Shown here: positions 10,651-21,350 of the stretch, piece after piece
Layout of the letters: every line of letters begins with the position of its first letter
Position numbering within the stretch: the stretch's first letter is position 1
Assembly (NCBI GenBank): GCA_900291925.1
Contig: UWYS01000011.1
Coordinates: forward strand, 744,001 to 808,000
DNA: 64,000 nucleotides
Reading direction: 5' to 3'
Source of the DNA: Thecaphora thlaspeos
Taxonomy: Eukaryota > Basidiomycota > Ustilaginomycetes > Urocystidales > Glomosporiaceae
Program-made: the position numbers and the translations under genes
Notes under the pieces: generated by a model
Database searches by the model: none
Told to the model about the DNA's origin: nothing
The model's input: the letters and a program-made list of their open reading frames with translations, nothing else

Positions 10651-11967
10651 ATGTCTAGTCCCATCCAAAAGGTAAGCCGAGGCTCCCTCTTCTCTTCTCC
10701 CATAAACACGCCACCTCAGGCTCGCGGGACCGCCCAATTGACACCTCGTCCACACCCTTTCGCCCTTGGATTGCTCTCGCACTCCTCGGCAGTCGGTCCC
10801 GCTGACCTGTTCCGGCCACACGCGGCCCGTTGTGCACCTCGAGTTCTCTGAACTGCAGGACGACGGCACCTACTCCCTCCTCTCGTCGTGCAAGGATGGC
10901 AACCCGATGCTGCGCGACTGGCTCGGCGACTGGGTCGGCACGTTTCTCGGGCACAAGGGCGCCGTGTGGTGCTCGAAGCTCTCGGGCGGCGAAGCCTCGC
11001 TGGCCGTGACGGCCTCCGCCGACTTCAGCGCCAAGGTCTGGGACACGTTCACGGGCAACTGTATCCACACCTTCCCGCACAACCACATCGTTCGGAGCGC
11101 GGCCATCAACTCGAAAGGGACCCGCATCCTCACAGGCGGACACGAGAAGAAGCTGCGCCTCTTTGACCTAAATCGACCCGAGGCCGAGCCGGACTACCTC
11201 CTGATCGATAAGGAAAAGGGGACGGCGCACGAGGGTACCATCAAGAGCGTCGTGTGGCACCGTAACCTCGACGGAGCCTCTTCGTCATCATCGACGGGAC
11301 CGTCAAACGGCAAGGGGTCGATGACGAGCAGCAACGGTTCGGCGGCGGCAGCGGGCCTGGGCGGGGAAGAGTCGGTCGTCGTCTCGGCCGGAGAGGACAG
11401 GACGGCGCGGTGGTGGGACATCCGGACGCTGCGCAAGACGCACGAGATGAAGTTTGACGATCCCATCACCAGCATGGAGAGGTCGTACGGCGGCATGGGC
11501 GAGCTCCTCACCATCACGAGCGGGAAAAAAGTCTACTTTATCGACGGAGCTTCGTAAGTTGCCGTGGTCGAGTCGAGTTCAGTGGATCTTCCCTTGTTCT
11601 TTGCCGTTGCTTACCCCTCACAAATCCTTTTTTTTTTTTTTTTTTTTTTTTTCTCTCCCCGCCCTTTCTTTTGCACATGCACAGTCGTAAAGAACTGCAA
11701 ACCCACATGCTCCCTATAACCCCCTCTTCCGTATCGCTTCATCCTACTTTGGGAGACCGTTTCGTCACGGGCGCAACAGAGGACGGATGGATAAGGGTGT
11801 ATGACTTTGCAACGGGCCAAGAACGAGAACTTCACAAAGGTCACCATGGACCTGTCCACTGTGTCGCCTACAGTCCCGATGGAGAGCTGGCCGCGAGCGG
11901 AAGCGAAGATGGTACCATCAGATTGTGGCAGACTTGGCCGTCTAAACGATATGGTCTTTGGACGTGA
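10651..11967 (+). CDS. STRAP: STRAP-type WD40 repeat protein
   Basis: Homologue of serine-threonine kinase receptor-associated protein (unr-interacting protein), a seven-bladed WD40 scaffold linked in animals to the SMN complex and TGF-beta signalling. Exons are 10651-10671 (seven codons), 10793-11553 and 11685-11967, giving 354 residues. The best-conserved blocks are PLTCSGHTRPVVHLEFS near the start, TFLGHKGAVW, ADFSAKVWDTFTG, LTGGHEKKLRLFDLNRPEAEP, and the ending GHHGPVHCVAYSPDGELAASG followed by SEDGTIRLWQTW and YGLW. A Ser/Gly-rich insertion (about residues 170-205) separates two blades. The protein stops immediately after the last blade and lacks the acidic C-terminal tail of animal STRAP. 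The second intron carries a 25-base T run just before its acceptor. Confidence 0.92.
11628..11652 (+). repeat. Poly-T run in the STRAP intron 2
   Basis: Twenty-five consecutive T lie inside the second intron, about 30 bases before the CACAG acceptor. It acts as an extreme polypyrimidine tract and is likely length-polymorphic. Confidence 0.9.
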
Positions 11968-12506
11968 GCTGTCGCCCGTCTTTTCGTTCGGTGCGGGGAT
12001 TATGAGGTGGTGGTGGTAGTGGTGGTGAGCGAGAAGGGGGAAGGGGGAAGGGGAAGGGGGAAGGGGGAAGGGGGAAGGGGGAAGGGGGTTAAAGGGAGGG
12101 AAAGAGAGAGAGAAAGAGAGATAAAGAGAGATAAAGGGGAGAACACCGTAACGTACCTTGCGTTGATGCATCCAACGCTCGATGATGTACCCAACCCACC
12201 TACCTACCTATCTGTCCTGTCGGTCAGTCAGTCAGTCTGAACGAATGATCAACGAGATTATCATCGACTTTGAGCCTGACTTTGTCTGAACGACGATTAC
12301 TCTTCAAAAGTTGAGTCAAGGTAATTTGTTGAGCGCCAATCAGGCTGCATGCATATCTTGTCCTTGCAATGGAGGGGTAACATCTCATCGTTGGTGATAA
12401 CGAGCTATCTCCGATCTCTGTTCTCCTTTTTCTCACCTTTTCCTCTCCTGCTTTCTCCTATCCATTCCCTTTCTTTTGCACCACGATGAGGTTTTCGCTT
12501 CGATTT
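11968..12506. repeat. Intergenic purine-rich simple repeat
   Basis: The convergent 3' regions of the STRAP and Clr2-type genes. Positions about 12030-12145 consist of GGGGGAA units that turn into GAGA/GATAAA units on the plus strand. No gene is seen in the remainder. Confidence 0.7.
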
Positions 12507-15500
12507 CTACGTCGGACGTTCCCACTGCGTAGTCCTAGTAGGCAGGTAGACGTAATAAGTCGCACCACTACTTCTACTCTCCCTAGTCACCCATCCTTCC
12601 GGAAGTGGCTTCTCCACCGCTTGCTCCTCCACATCCGTCGTCGTCGTATCGGTCGTTGCTGTGTTGAGTTTCGTCTTCTTCCCTCCCGCCGCTGCTGCTG
12701 CTGCTCCTACTGCTTCCTCGTCGTCTTCCGCCGCACGTTTCCTTCCGAGCGTATTGCTATCTTGTCTTGGTCCTTCTCCCTCCATAGTCGAAGTTGGTAC
12801 GATGGAAATCTCACCCCGCATCGTCGTCGTCGTTGTCGCATCATCTTCTTGTTTATCTGCAAGTTCATCTTCACTCACTCCTTCCGGCTGCGTGATGAGT
12901 CTGATAATATCGCCTCTGGCGATTTCAAAGGCGGCTTTCAACGCCGTACTTCGACCTATCACTTCACTCCTTGCTGCCATTGGCTTCACGCATCCTCCCA
13001 GCAATCCAGCGACGCTCAGACGGGCGCGGAGGTCGTTTTGTGTATCTTCGTCCGTTCCCTTTTTCGCGTCCTTGAGCTTGTGTTTCACCTGTTCGTCCAC
13101 GCGAGGTCCGTCGGCTGGTACGCCGTACGATGGGTAGATACGTCCCGCCACTAGCTCAATCGGAAGCGAGATCTCCTGCGGTAGCTTGGCGTTGATCTTT
13201 TCCGTCAATGGAATCATGACGAACCCTTGTGGGAGGGGCGGCATCGCAGCGAAACCAGGCTTGGCACGAAGGATGCTGGGTTCCGGCAGCTTGAGCCGCT
13301 GCGGACCGGCATCGGGGCGCGGCTTGGCCGCAGCGGCCGAGGATCCGGCTTGCGTGTCGGATGCTCCTGCTGTTGCTGTCGCTGACGTCGCATTCGCGTC
13401 ATCGCCAACAGCGCCCGTCGTCTCGCCGTCCGTCGTCAACGATCCCGCCGCGGCAGCTGCCGCGGCGTTGGCTCGCTCCTCCCTCTCGGCCTCTTCCTTC
13501 TTGGCGTGGTTGTACTTGGCCGCCGTGACGATCTGATAGACCTCTCCCGCGACGCGAGCGTGCGCCGAATTCCCAAAGACCTCCTTGTAGATCGACGTGA
13601 GGCGCATCACGTACGACGCATCGCCGTCGAGGAACACGGCCGGCGGGTCCTTGGCGTCCGGAGGCAGCGCGCGGAACAGCGCCGCGTTGAGCTCGCGCTG
13701 CAGCTTCTTGAGGTCCGAGAGCGACAGGCGCAGCCGCACCACCTCGCCAATCCAGATGCGCTCGACGCCAAAGTAGAGGCCCTGGTACATCTGCGTCGGC
13801 CTCGGCGCGGCGGCGACACCAGCGGGGGTCGCGGTCGAGCCGTCGGCTGCAGCGACGGGGCCGGCAAGACCAGGTCGAACAGGCGTGACGAGTCCATCGG
13901 CGCCGCCGCCGCTGCCGGCGAGATCAGCTAGTACGCCGGCACCCGTGCTGGCCGTCGAGTAGACGTCGGTGACGACGTAGGTGCTGCGCAGAATGGCCGC
14001 CGTCTGCATCGCATAGGCGAACGCGATGATCGATTTGCCGTAGTCGGGCTCCTTGCCCCCCTTGCGCGTGAGGTCGAGCAGCGGCGTCTCGTCGACCGTC
14101 TGCAGCCAGGCGTGCTGGTCGATGGTGCCGAGCGCGCTTTCCAGCAGGCCCTCGTTGATGAAGCCGGAGAGGAAGGGCGAGAGCTGCGTCTCGAGCGCCT
14201 TTGTGCTGTCGGCGGTACCAAGGAAGCGGACCTGGTATGAGCGCCGCTGCGAGACGCGGCCAGAGAGCGAGAATGACGACAACGACGACGACGACGGGCC
14301 ACCGCCAACGGTGGTATCGTTGTAGGGCGAGGCGGAGGTGGCCGCCCCTGCTCCTGCACCTCCTGCTGCCGCTGGGCTTCCGTCTGCGGCGGCTGAAGGA
14401 GCGACCCGGACCATCAGCGTCGGATCCTCGATCAGGACGGGCCACTGGGTGATTTTCCTGGTCGTCTCGGACGGGTCGACAATCGGTTGCTCGAGGCGGC
14501 ACCAGGCAACCTCGCCCACGCGGAAGCCCTCGCACTGGCCCTGCTTGATCTCGCGCATGATCTCGGCGTCACGCTGCGGGACCGAGTCGATTGAGACGCC
14601 CGGCGTCAGCGCGCGCATCTCGACACCGCGGATCACAATGGCGCTGGCCTGGGCTGCGCTTGAAGGCCTGCCGGACGGCTTGCGGCCGCGCGTCAAGGCT
14701 GCCGCCGCCGCGGATGCCGTCATGTGCTGCTGCCGCCTGGGCGTGCTAGACGAGGCTACCGATGCCTTCTTGACGCGGCTCGGCGTCGATGTCGGCGACT
14801 TGCGGGATGAGCCGTGACAGTACTTGCACTGACAGTTGCCCTGATCGAGGCTGGGGTCGCGTAGGAGCCACTCCAAGTGCGGGATGACCTCCTTGGTCGA
14901 GCGGAAGCGGCGGCCATGGCGGGCTGCGGTGCGGGGGGGACGTCAAGGAAGGGCCAGGCAAGGGGACGCGGCACAGGGCAGGGGAGTTGAGGTCAGCAGG
15001 GAGGAGTCTTCTGGCTGGCGAGAAGGTAGGGGTGGGGTTCGAAGATGCTGCTGCTGCTCACCAAAGAGGTAGGGGTCGGTGCGCGGGCTGTGCCTGGGGC
15101 CCTTGCGCTGCTCTGCAAAGTGGTAGTTTGCGGGAAAGTCGTAGAGCTTCCAGTTGGTCCTTTGCTTGGAGACTGTGAGGATGTCAAGGGGAAGTACGAG
15201 GATGAGGAAATGGTAAGCAGGCAAGCGATACGAAGCAAGGTCAAGGAGAGCGGAGCTTCGACGTGTCGCAGAGGGAAGGCGGAGCTCACGTTTTGGCAGT
15301 CCGAAGATCTCTGCCAAGCTAGCGCCGATGGATGCCCTCCAAGACTCGTTCTTGTCGTCGTGCTTGTCAAAGAGGTGGTAGTAGTTGACCTCTGTTTCGT
15401 GGGGCTTGGGTGGTTGCATATTAGGCGGGAGGAAGCCCGGGTCGCCTTCTGAGCGCGGGAAGACGATGAAGCCGTCCGGCCGGAAGACATTGACGTCTGC

Positions 15501-15524
15501 CGCTACCTCGTGATGAGAGAGCAT
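12507..15524 (-). CDS. clr2: Clr2-type transcriptional silencing protein with C-terminal WW domain
   Basis: Cryptic-loci-regulator-2-like protein. In fission yeast Clr2 belongs to the SHREC deacetylase/remodeller complex of heterochromatin. Exons are 15524-15290, 15172-15062 and 14923-12507, giving 920 residues. Joining exons 2 and 3 gives DPYLFARHGRRFRSTKEVI, then PHLEWLLRD and a NCQCKYC zinc-type cluster, the Clr2 N-terminal domain signature. A central domain follows (about 180-560), with FRVGEVAWCRLEQPI, QVRFLG and YFGVERIWIGEVVRLRL, interrupted by long Ala/Ser/Gly/Thr-rich inserts. The last roughly 30 residues form a WW domain: LPEGW, YYVYLP, then TRTTQWERP. That domain is not part of the Clr2 I know from fission yeast. 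The assignment rests on the N-terminal cluster and overall layout. Confidence 0.72.
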
Positions 15525-16190
15525 GTTGAAGGCTGGCGGAGTGACTGCGTTGGGTTTGCGTGATGGGGTGCAGGAGCAAAAGTGGAGACCGGAGAGAGTA
15601 GAGGCAGAGGCAGAGGCAGATACATATGCAGATGCAGATGCAGATGGAAGGTATCTGGGTGGGTAACTAGCTAGCTAGCAAAGCTATGTGCGGGCGACCA
15701 TGACCTCCTTGTCGCATATAGGTGTGAGTGAGCGCGGGCAAGGGGGGGGGGCAAGCGGACAGGCGCCGAGGTACCAGCCGATCCGGGGGTTTGGAACGGT
15801 GGAAGGCGGGAGGCTGCGGGACGGCTGTGTGGGGTGGATGATCAACGTGGGATGAGGAGCGAGAAGGGAAGGGCGAGAGAGAAAGAGAAAGAGAGGGGAG
15901 ACGAGGGACGCGACAGCTTGGCGGCGTGGCCTGTGCGCTTTCCTTGTCGCTCGCCGCGCCTCCACCGCCAATTATGCACGCGCCCCCACCGCCCAGCTGC
16001 GCCCCTTTGCCACGCTCAACACGCTCCGGCGCCATTCTAAGATTCTATTTGCTTAGCCCGCGCTGCCCGCGCTACCCTCAACCATTGTACCTCGTTCCCA
16101 CGCCCTCGTCCCTACGATGACCCTCTGTTCGGTATCCATCCAAGACCAGCTGAGCGCAGGCATGCCGCCGAGCGCGCGATGCCCCCGACC
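15525..16190. other. Intergenic region with hexanucleotide repeat
   Basis: Upstream of the Clr2-type gene and downstream of PRI1. A GGCAGA/TGCAGA hexamer array lies at about 15598-15648, and a G9 run lies near 15745. No gene is seen. Confidence 0.6.
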
Positions 16191-17714
16191 TCAGAAGTCC
16201 ATCGAGAACTTGTCCTGCTGCGTCCGCCTGGCCAGCCTCGAGTCCTTTGCGATCGCACTGCAGTGCTTCTCAAACAGCTCGACGAACGGCTTCAGGCTCG
16301 TCTTTTCCCAGTCCTGCTTCGGCGTCGGCGTCGTCGCATCCTCCTTTGCCGGCTTGGCGGCGTAGCGCGTGTTCGTGTTGCTGCTCGCCGCCGTCGACGC
16401 CGCATCGTCGCTCTTGTTCCTGGCCTCCCAGCTGTTGAGCTCGCGCAGCAGCTGCGCCACTGTCGGACAGCTCGTCTCCGGATCAAACTCGTGCACCTTC
16501 TTCGCGTCGATCGGCACGCACACCTTGCCCGTCGCCGGATGCACCACAAACGGCGACTTGAGCAGGTGGTTGAGGTGCTTCGACACTTCGGCGTCGATGC
16601 GCGCGTACGTGTACTGCAGGATCACGTCCTCCAGGCACGGCTTCCACACCTTGGCGCTCTTGACCTCGCCCGACTTGTGCGCCGCCTCCATCACATCGCC
16701 CCACTTTTCCAGGCTGTTCCGGGTCGGCGACCGCTCCCACTTGGCGCGCAGCCGGTTGATGGCCTCGCCCTCGCTCGAGGGGAGCAGCTGCAGCAGCACC
16801 TCCCAGTGTTCGCGCCGGCGGAAGCAGTCCTGGTCCTTGAGCACCGTATCGACAAAGGCCAGCTTGAGCGGACCCGAGGCGGCACCTTCGTCGCCAATGG
16901 CACGTCGCAGGCTCGGGTGCAGCGAGCGCACGGCCGAGCCGGGCGTGAAGCCAGCATCGACCTTCTTGACTTGGTTGGCGCTGCCCTTGATCACCTCAAG
17001 CCAGCCGACGATGGCCTTGCGCGCATCGTCGCCCAGCTCGCAGGCGCCTCTGTCCGAGACCCAGCAGTGGATGCCACGTCGGCCCGAGTAGACCCAAAGG
17101 AGGTGCTTGAAGCCAAAATCGGTGCGGAGCGCCTCGTCGAGCACCTCGACGGCGACAGCGATGAAGCCCCAGCAGCGCTTGCAGATCCCCTTGCCGGAGC
17201 AGCAGGTGCGCACCTCGTCGTAGTCGGTCATGTCGATGTCGAACACAAGCTCGCGGTAGACGGGCTTGAAGCTCGTCTTCTGGACCGTCTTGCGGTCCTT
17301 TGGCTTTGCGCTGTAGACGGGGCCGATCTCGAAGCGCGACGGGTTGAGGCGGCACACCTGTTCCTTGAGCTCGTCTGCGTTTGCAAACGAGTTGTAGCGG
17401 AGGTAGGCGTCGTTCTGGAGGGTGAAGGCGAACTCACGGTGCGTCCAGTTCTTCGAGGGGAGGTGGGCGAGATCCTGATTGAGCCAGGTGAAGAGCTGCT
17501 TCCAGGGGAGGAGGCGGCGGTAGAAGAGGCGCATCGACAAGGGATCGGAGGAGTCGCGCGCATCGATCTGGCGCTCGTCGATGGCGAAGATGGCCTGTTC
17601 GAGCTGGTGCGAGTCTGGGTCGTCGTCGTCAAAGTCGAGGTCCATGTCTGGCGGCGGAGGCCGCGCGGCTGCCGTGTGAGCCGTGGTGGCCAGCGTGGCT
17701 GCAACGGCTGCCAT
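16191..17714 (-). CDS. PRI1: DNA primase small (catalytic) subunit
   Basis: Synthesises RNA primers as the catalytic subunit of the polymerase alpha-primase complex in the nucleus. Intronless, 507 residues. Landmarks are RLFYRRLLPWKQLFTWLN near residue 65, the first two catalytic aspartates in ELVFDIDMTDYDE, the zinc-binding cluster CCSGKGICKRCW, the YSGRRGIHCWVSDRGA loop, and the third acidic site region YARIDAEVSKHLNHLLKSPF followed by VVHPATGKVCVPID. The frame stays open far upstream, into the divergent IST1 gene. The start at 17714 is chosen because it gives a normal N-terminus and leaves room for a promoter. Divergent neighbour: IST1, 502 bp apart. Confidence 0.95.
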   Translation of the reverse strand: MAAVAATLATTAHTAAARPPPPDMDLDFDDDDPDSHQLEQAIFAIDERQIDARDSSDPLSMRLFYRRLLPWKQLFTWLNQDLAHLPSKNWTHREFAFTLQNDAYLRYNSFANADELKEQVCRLNPSRFEIGPVYSAKPKDRKTVQKTSFKPVYRELVFDIDMTDYDEVRTCCSGKGICKRCWGFIAVAVEVLDEALRTDFGFKHLLWVYSGRRGIHCWVSDRGACELGDDARKAIVGWLEVIKGSANQVKKVDAGFTPGSAVRSLHPSLRRAIGDEGAASGPLKLAFVDTVLKDQDCFRRREHWEVLLQLLPSSEGEAINRLRAKWERSPTRNSLEKWGDVMEAAHKSGEVKSAKVWKPCLEDVILQYTYARIDAEVSKHLNHLLKSPFVVHPATGKVCVPIDAKKVHEFDPETSCPTVAQLLRELNSWEARNKSDDAASTAASSNTNTRYAAKPAKEDATTPTPKQDWEKTSLKPFVELFEKHCSAIAKDSRLARRTQQDKFSMDF

Positions 17715-18216
17715 GGTAGGTGCGGGTGCGGGTGTGGGTGAGAAGGGGTAAGGGGAAAGGGTAAGCGAAAGGGCGGAGAAAAGCGCAAATTCGGGCGGAC
17801 AGGAGGTGTGGCGGAGGAAGAGGTGTCGGTGGTGTTGGTGGTATTGAGAAGAGAGGACGGGGCCAGGCGCTCGGGCTGCAGCGCCTCTGGCCGGCGCGTT
17901 CTGCAAAGGGTTCGAGTCGCGCCGCGTTCTCGGTGCTTTTCGCGTACAGCGCTGCCGCGCGAGACGACGCGGCAGCGCGGCGGCGCGGCGGAAGTCGGCC
18001 AACTCGCGCGCCCGATTGCAAGAATGGACGCACGAGCCACATCCCTGGAGCGCTTGCTCTCGTTCGTCCCACTCGGCGCAGCTCCACATCTTCCCCATCT
18101 TCTCTTTCTTGCATCCTGCTTCCCATCCCATCCTACCCCACCCCGCCGTCCACACCAACATCCCATCCCACCGCACGCTCGCCCACCCATCCGCAACCGC
18201 CACACACGCCACCACG
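17715..18216. promoter_or_regulatory. Divergent promoter region PRI1 / IST1
   Basis: A 502-bp spacer between two outward-facing starts, GC-rich near PRI1 and CT-rich before the IST1 start. No specific element is claimed. Confidence 0.5.
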
Positions 18217-19504
18217 ATGCCACCGTGGAACCCGGCCCGCACAAAGGTGCAGCTCAAGCTCTCTGTCCAACGCACCAAGATGCTGGGCGAAAAGAAGGAG
18301 GCCATGGCCAAAAAGGCGCGCAGGGACATTTCAGCGCTCGTCGAAAAGGGAAAGCTCGAAACGGCCAGAATCAAGACTGAGGGCCTCATCGCTGAGGATG
18401 TGAGTGAGATGGATCCAGCGGTCATACTTCGAGGGTAGAGGTACGAGTTCATGCTGACAAGGCGGCAAAGGAACGCTTGATCCACGGCGGCAACGACGAC
18501 GACGACGATCGGCAGATCCATATAGAGTTGTTGGAATTGATGGAACTCTACGCCGAGACGCTCCTAGCTCGATTTGCCTTGTTGGAGATGAACACGTACG
18601 TCGTCGCCCATCCCCCTTCGGCACCTCTCCGCTTCTCCCTTTCCCTGTCTTCACCCGCTCACTCTTCCTCATTTCGTTCTCTGCATCTTCAAACCCTCGT
18701 GCAGAAGAGAAGTGGACCCGTCCCTCCTCCCCGCCCTGGCATCCATCATCCACGCTTCACCTCGTACGGAACTCAAAGAACTCCACATCCTGCGCGAAAT
18801 GCTCATGTCCAAATACGGTCGGGACTTTTCGATGGACGTCATGGAAAACAGAGACGGAATCGTACCGGATCGAGTCATGGCGAAACTCGATCTAGGAAAT
18901 GCAAAGGTTGATGAGGTCCTGGTTGAGGCATATATCGATGAGAGTGAGTGGCTGGGTCTCGTCACAACAGAGGGAGAGAGACGGTGAGAGAGAGAGAGAG
19001 GGAGAGGTCAATCACTGACGAAAAGGAGGGGATCTTGATGCGACGCGAGGATAGTTTGTAAAGCGTACGACGTACCCTTCCACAGTGAACTTCTGGTCAG
19101 ACTTGCAGCTGCTAGCGCAAAAGAGGAGGAAGATCAGACAAAAGCAGCTGCAAAGACACTGACAGACGACCCAACATCCACCCGTACGTCCGACCAAGTC
19201 AAGACCGAAAAGGTGCGTTTTTCTCTTTCCTTCCACCACCATCACTTCTTTCTTCTCTTCCTTCTTGACCTTGACCCCTTCGCTAAGTCTTGTTCCCCCG
19301 TTTCCCTTTGAACCCAACGTATAGGGTAAAGATGAAGAAAACGTGACAAAAACAACGACGTCCAACGACGATGATGCCGTCTCTTCGACGCAGACTACGG
19401 CGTCAAAACCATCCCCGCCGACTGAACCGCAGTTTAAAAAGCAAACGGATCAGCAAGAGTACGATACGCTAGCCGCTAGATTCGCCGCTCTTAAACGGAA
19501 GTAA
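18217..19504 (+). CDS. IST1: IST1, ESCRT-III-associated regulator of Vps4
   Basis: Regulates Vps4 ATPase action on ESCRT-III in multivesicular-body sorting. Five exons (18217-18399, 18462-18595, 18705-18943, 19055-19212, 19325-19504) join in phase to 297 residues. Evidence is the N-terminal helical domain (KVQLKLSVQRTKMLGEKKEA), ELMELYAETLLARFALLEMN, the conserved VDPSLLPALASIIHASPRTE with ELHILREML, and EICKAYDVPF, continuous across intron 3. The C-terminal half is Lys/Thr/Ser-rich and ends in EYDTLAARFAALKRK, a MIM1-like motif that binds the Vps4 MIT domain. Exon 2's acceptor at 18461 is the least certain, since a second AG lies nine bases on. It ends 122 bp from the convergent Cwf23 gene. 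Confidence 0.92.
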
Positions 19505-19626
19505 CCTCCCTCATCTCCCCTTCCCCCTTTTCCATACTGAACACACGTATGCTCGGATGGAAGTGCAATGGAATAAAAAGCCACAACGATTCAGGACGAG
19601 TCGTCCCGGGTAAAGCGTGATGAAGT

Positions 19627-20982
19627 CTAGTCGTCCTGCTCGGCACGTATGATCTCTTCCTCCAACCTCTTCCGCTCTGCATCGCGAAGACGCTGTAACG
19701 TCGCGCTCTCGTAGCCCGCATCGATCGCATAGCCTCCTCCCTTGTCCTCGTTCGGTTTTGGCTTCGTCCCCCCGCTGCCGCTGTTGCTGCCGAAGGATGT
19801 GAAGCTCGGCATGGGCTTGAAGCTGAACCCGCCCCCGACATGTGGACTCGCGAATGGTTGTGGCGACGATGATGGAGAGGGAGAGCGCGAGTGGGCGTCC
19901 ACTCCGTTGAACGCTCCGTTTGTCCTTGTATGCTCCGAATCGGCGGCGGCGGCGCGGCTGTCGATGCCCCTCTGCTCGTACCACCTCACCCGTTCCGGCA
20001 TGCCTTCGTTCGAGGCGGCCGTCTCACCCTCGCTCTTGGCAGAAGCAGCGACGGCCGCCCATGCGAACCACACATCCGCCAGCACTTTGCCGGGACACTC
20101 GAGCTTACCGCCCACCTCTACCGCCCTCCAGGCATCCTCGAAGCGCGCGAAACTGGCAAAGGCCGTCAGCTCACTCTTGGTCTTTTTGGACTTTTTCTTG
20201 ACGGCTGGAAGCTGGAAGCGGAGGTCGGTGAGAGGACCAAAGGTGTGTGATAGGGCGAAGGATAGCGGTGTCGAGAGCGGGGAGGAGGGCGGTGTGAGTG
20301 TCGTGGCGTCGATGCTGTCCGATGGGGTGGGGCTCTGGCCGATGAGGTAGGTGTAGTGCGTGGTCGGGAAGCGGAGGAGGGTGGTGAGATCGAGCGGACC
20401 AAGCGGTGGCGGTGCTGGAAGTGATGGAGGGCGTTGTGTCTGTGGTGCGCCGTTGGAGGCGGACTGTGTTGCCGTCGATGCAGCGGCAGGAGCAGGTGCC
20501 GATGGACGTGAGCCGAGTGAGCCCTCTCCCTGGTCGGCCTGCTGCTCGGCTTCCTGTGCCGCCTTGATCCTCTCCTCCCTCAATCTCCTTGCCTCCCTCT
20601 TGAGCTCCTCTACCTCGTTGTACCTCTTTCTCTGCTGCTCCCTCTCTTGTCTCTTTCTCTTGCTTGCCTCCCTCTCCTCCCTCTCTAGCTCGTCTGCCAT
20701 TGCCTTTCGCTTGCCCTGGTACTTGTCTTGCCTTGCCTTTCGTTCTGCGTCGTCTTTTGACTTTTGCGATGCCTTAGCGCGTGCGGCTGGGTCCATGAGG
20801 GTTTCGTACGCGAGATTGAGCTGGTGGAAGCGCGAGGCTGCCACGGCGGGATCGACATCCTTGGAGACCTTGTCCGGATGAAACTTGAGCGAGAGCTTGC
20901 GGTAGGCCTTTTTGATCTCGCCCTCGGTGGCCGAGGAGGAGAGGTGGAGGATGGTGAAGCTGTCTGTCAGTGTGTCGCTCAT
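19627..20982 (-). CDS. CWF23: J-domain splicing factor Cwf23 / DNAJC17
   Basis: Spliceosome-associated Hsp40 co-chaperone. Intronless, 451 residues from the start at 20982. The J domain occupies residues 1-75 with KKAYRKLSLKFHPDK (HPD intact) and FHQLNLAYETLMD. It is followed by a long highly charged coiled coil (about 80-165, Lys/Arg/Glu-rich), a Pro/Ser/Ala linker, and an RRM-like segment containing AFASFARFEDAWRAVE, as in DNAJC17. The C-terminal part is Ser/Gly-rich and closes with an acidic-basic helix. The open frame extends further upstream to 21372, but that part overlaps the divergent neighbour's promoter and is low-complexity, so the start directly before the J domain was chosen. Confidence 0.88.
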   Translation of the reverse strand: MSDTLTDSFTILHLSSSATEGEIKKAYRKLSLKFHPDKVSKDVDPAVAASRFHQLNLAYETLMDPAARAKASQKSKDDAERKARQDKYQGKRKAMADELEREEREASKRKRQEREQQRKRYNEVEELKREARRLREERIKAAQEAEQQADQGEGSLGSRPSAPAPAAASTATQSASNGAPQTQRPPSLPAPPPLGPLDLTTLLRFPTTHYTYLIGQSPTPSDSIDATTLTPPSSPLSTPLSFALSHTFGPLTDLRFQLPAVKKKSKKTKSELTAFASFARFEDAWRAVEVGGKLECPGKVLADVWFAWAAVAASAKSEGETAASNEGMPERVRWYEQRGIDSRAAAADSEHTRTNGAFNGVDAHSRSPSPSSSPQPFASPHVGGGFSFKPMPSFTSFGSNSGSGGTKPKPNEDKGGGYAIDAGYESATLQRLRDAERKRLEEEIIRAEQDD

Positions 20983-21350
20983 GGTGGCGGCGGCAGAGGC
21001 GACGTTGGGCGGAGCTGTGGCGGGTGGTGGGCAGGAAGAAAGAAAGGCTACGTGCGTCGTTGGCAGCGTCGTGCGTTGGACCCTGGCTGTGGCTGGCCTT
21101 GCACACTGGACTGCGCTGCGTTGGCTACCCGACTTCCGGAGGATGGCGCAAGTCGACAAGATGCGCAACGGGAAAAAAAAAGTGGAGCAAATCAGGGCGG
21201 CGCTGGTTGAATGTACAGTAAGTTGGCCTTTCTCAAGCCACCTCCAGGCCTGCTTCCCTACCGCCACCACATCAATCCACCCCTGATTCTCATCTTCACC
21301 ACCTTCACCTTCACCGCTCACCGCAACCCAATTCTCCCCAACGTCTAGCA
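20983..21350. promoter_or_regulatory. Divergent promoter region Cwf23 / mitochondrial TFB-like gene
   Basis: A 368-bp spacer between divergent genes. It contains an A9 run near 21175 and a TACAGTA heptamer near 21214. No further element is claimed. Confidence 0.45.

Noticed and set aside
17715..18521. Upstream in-frame extension of PRI1
   Set aside because: It would run through the divergent promoter and antisense to IST1. The extension is low-complexity and absent from primases.
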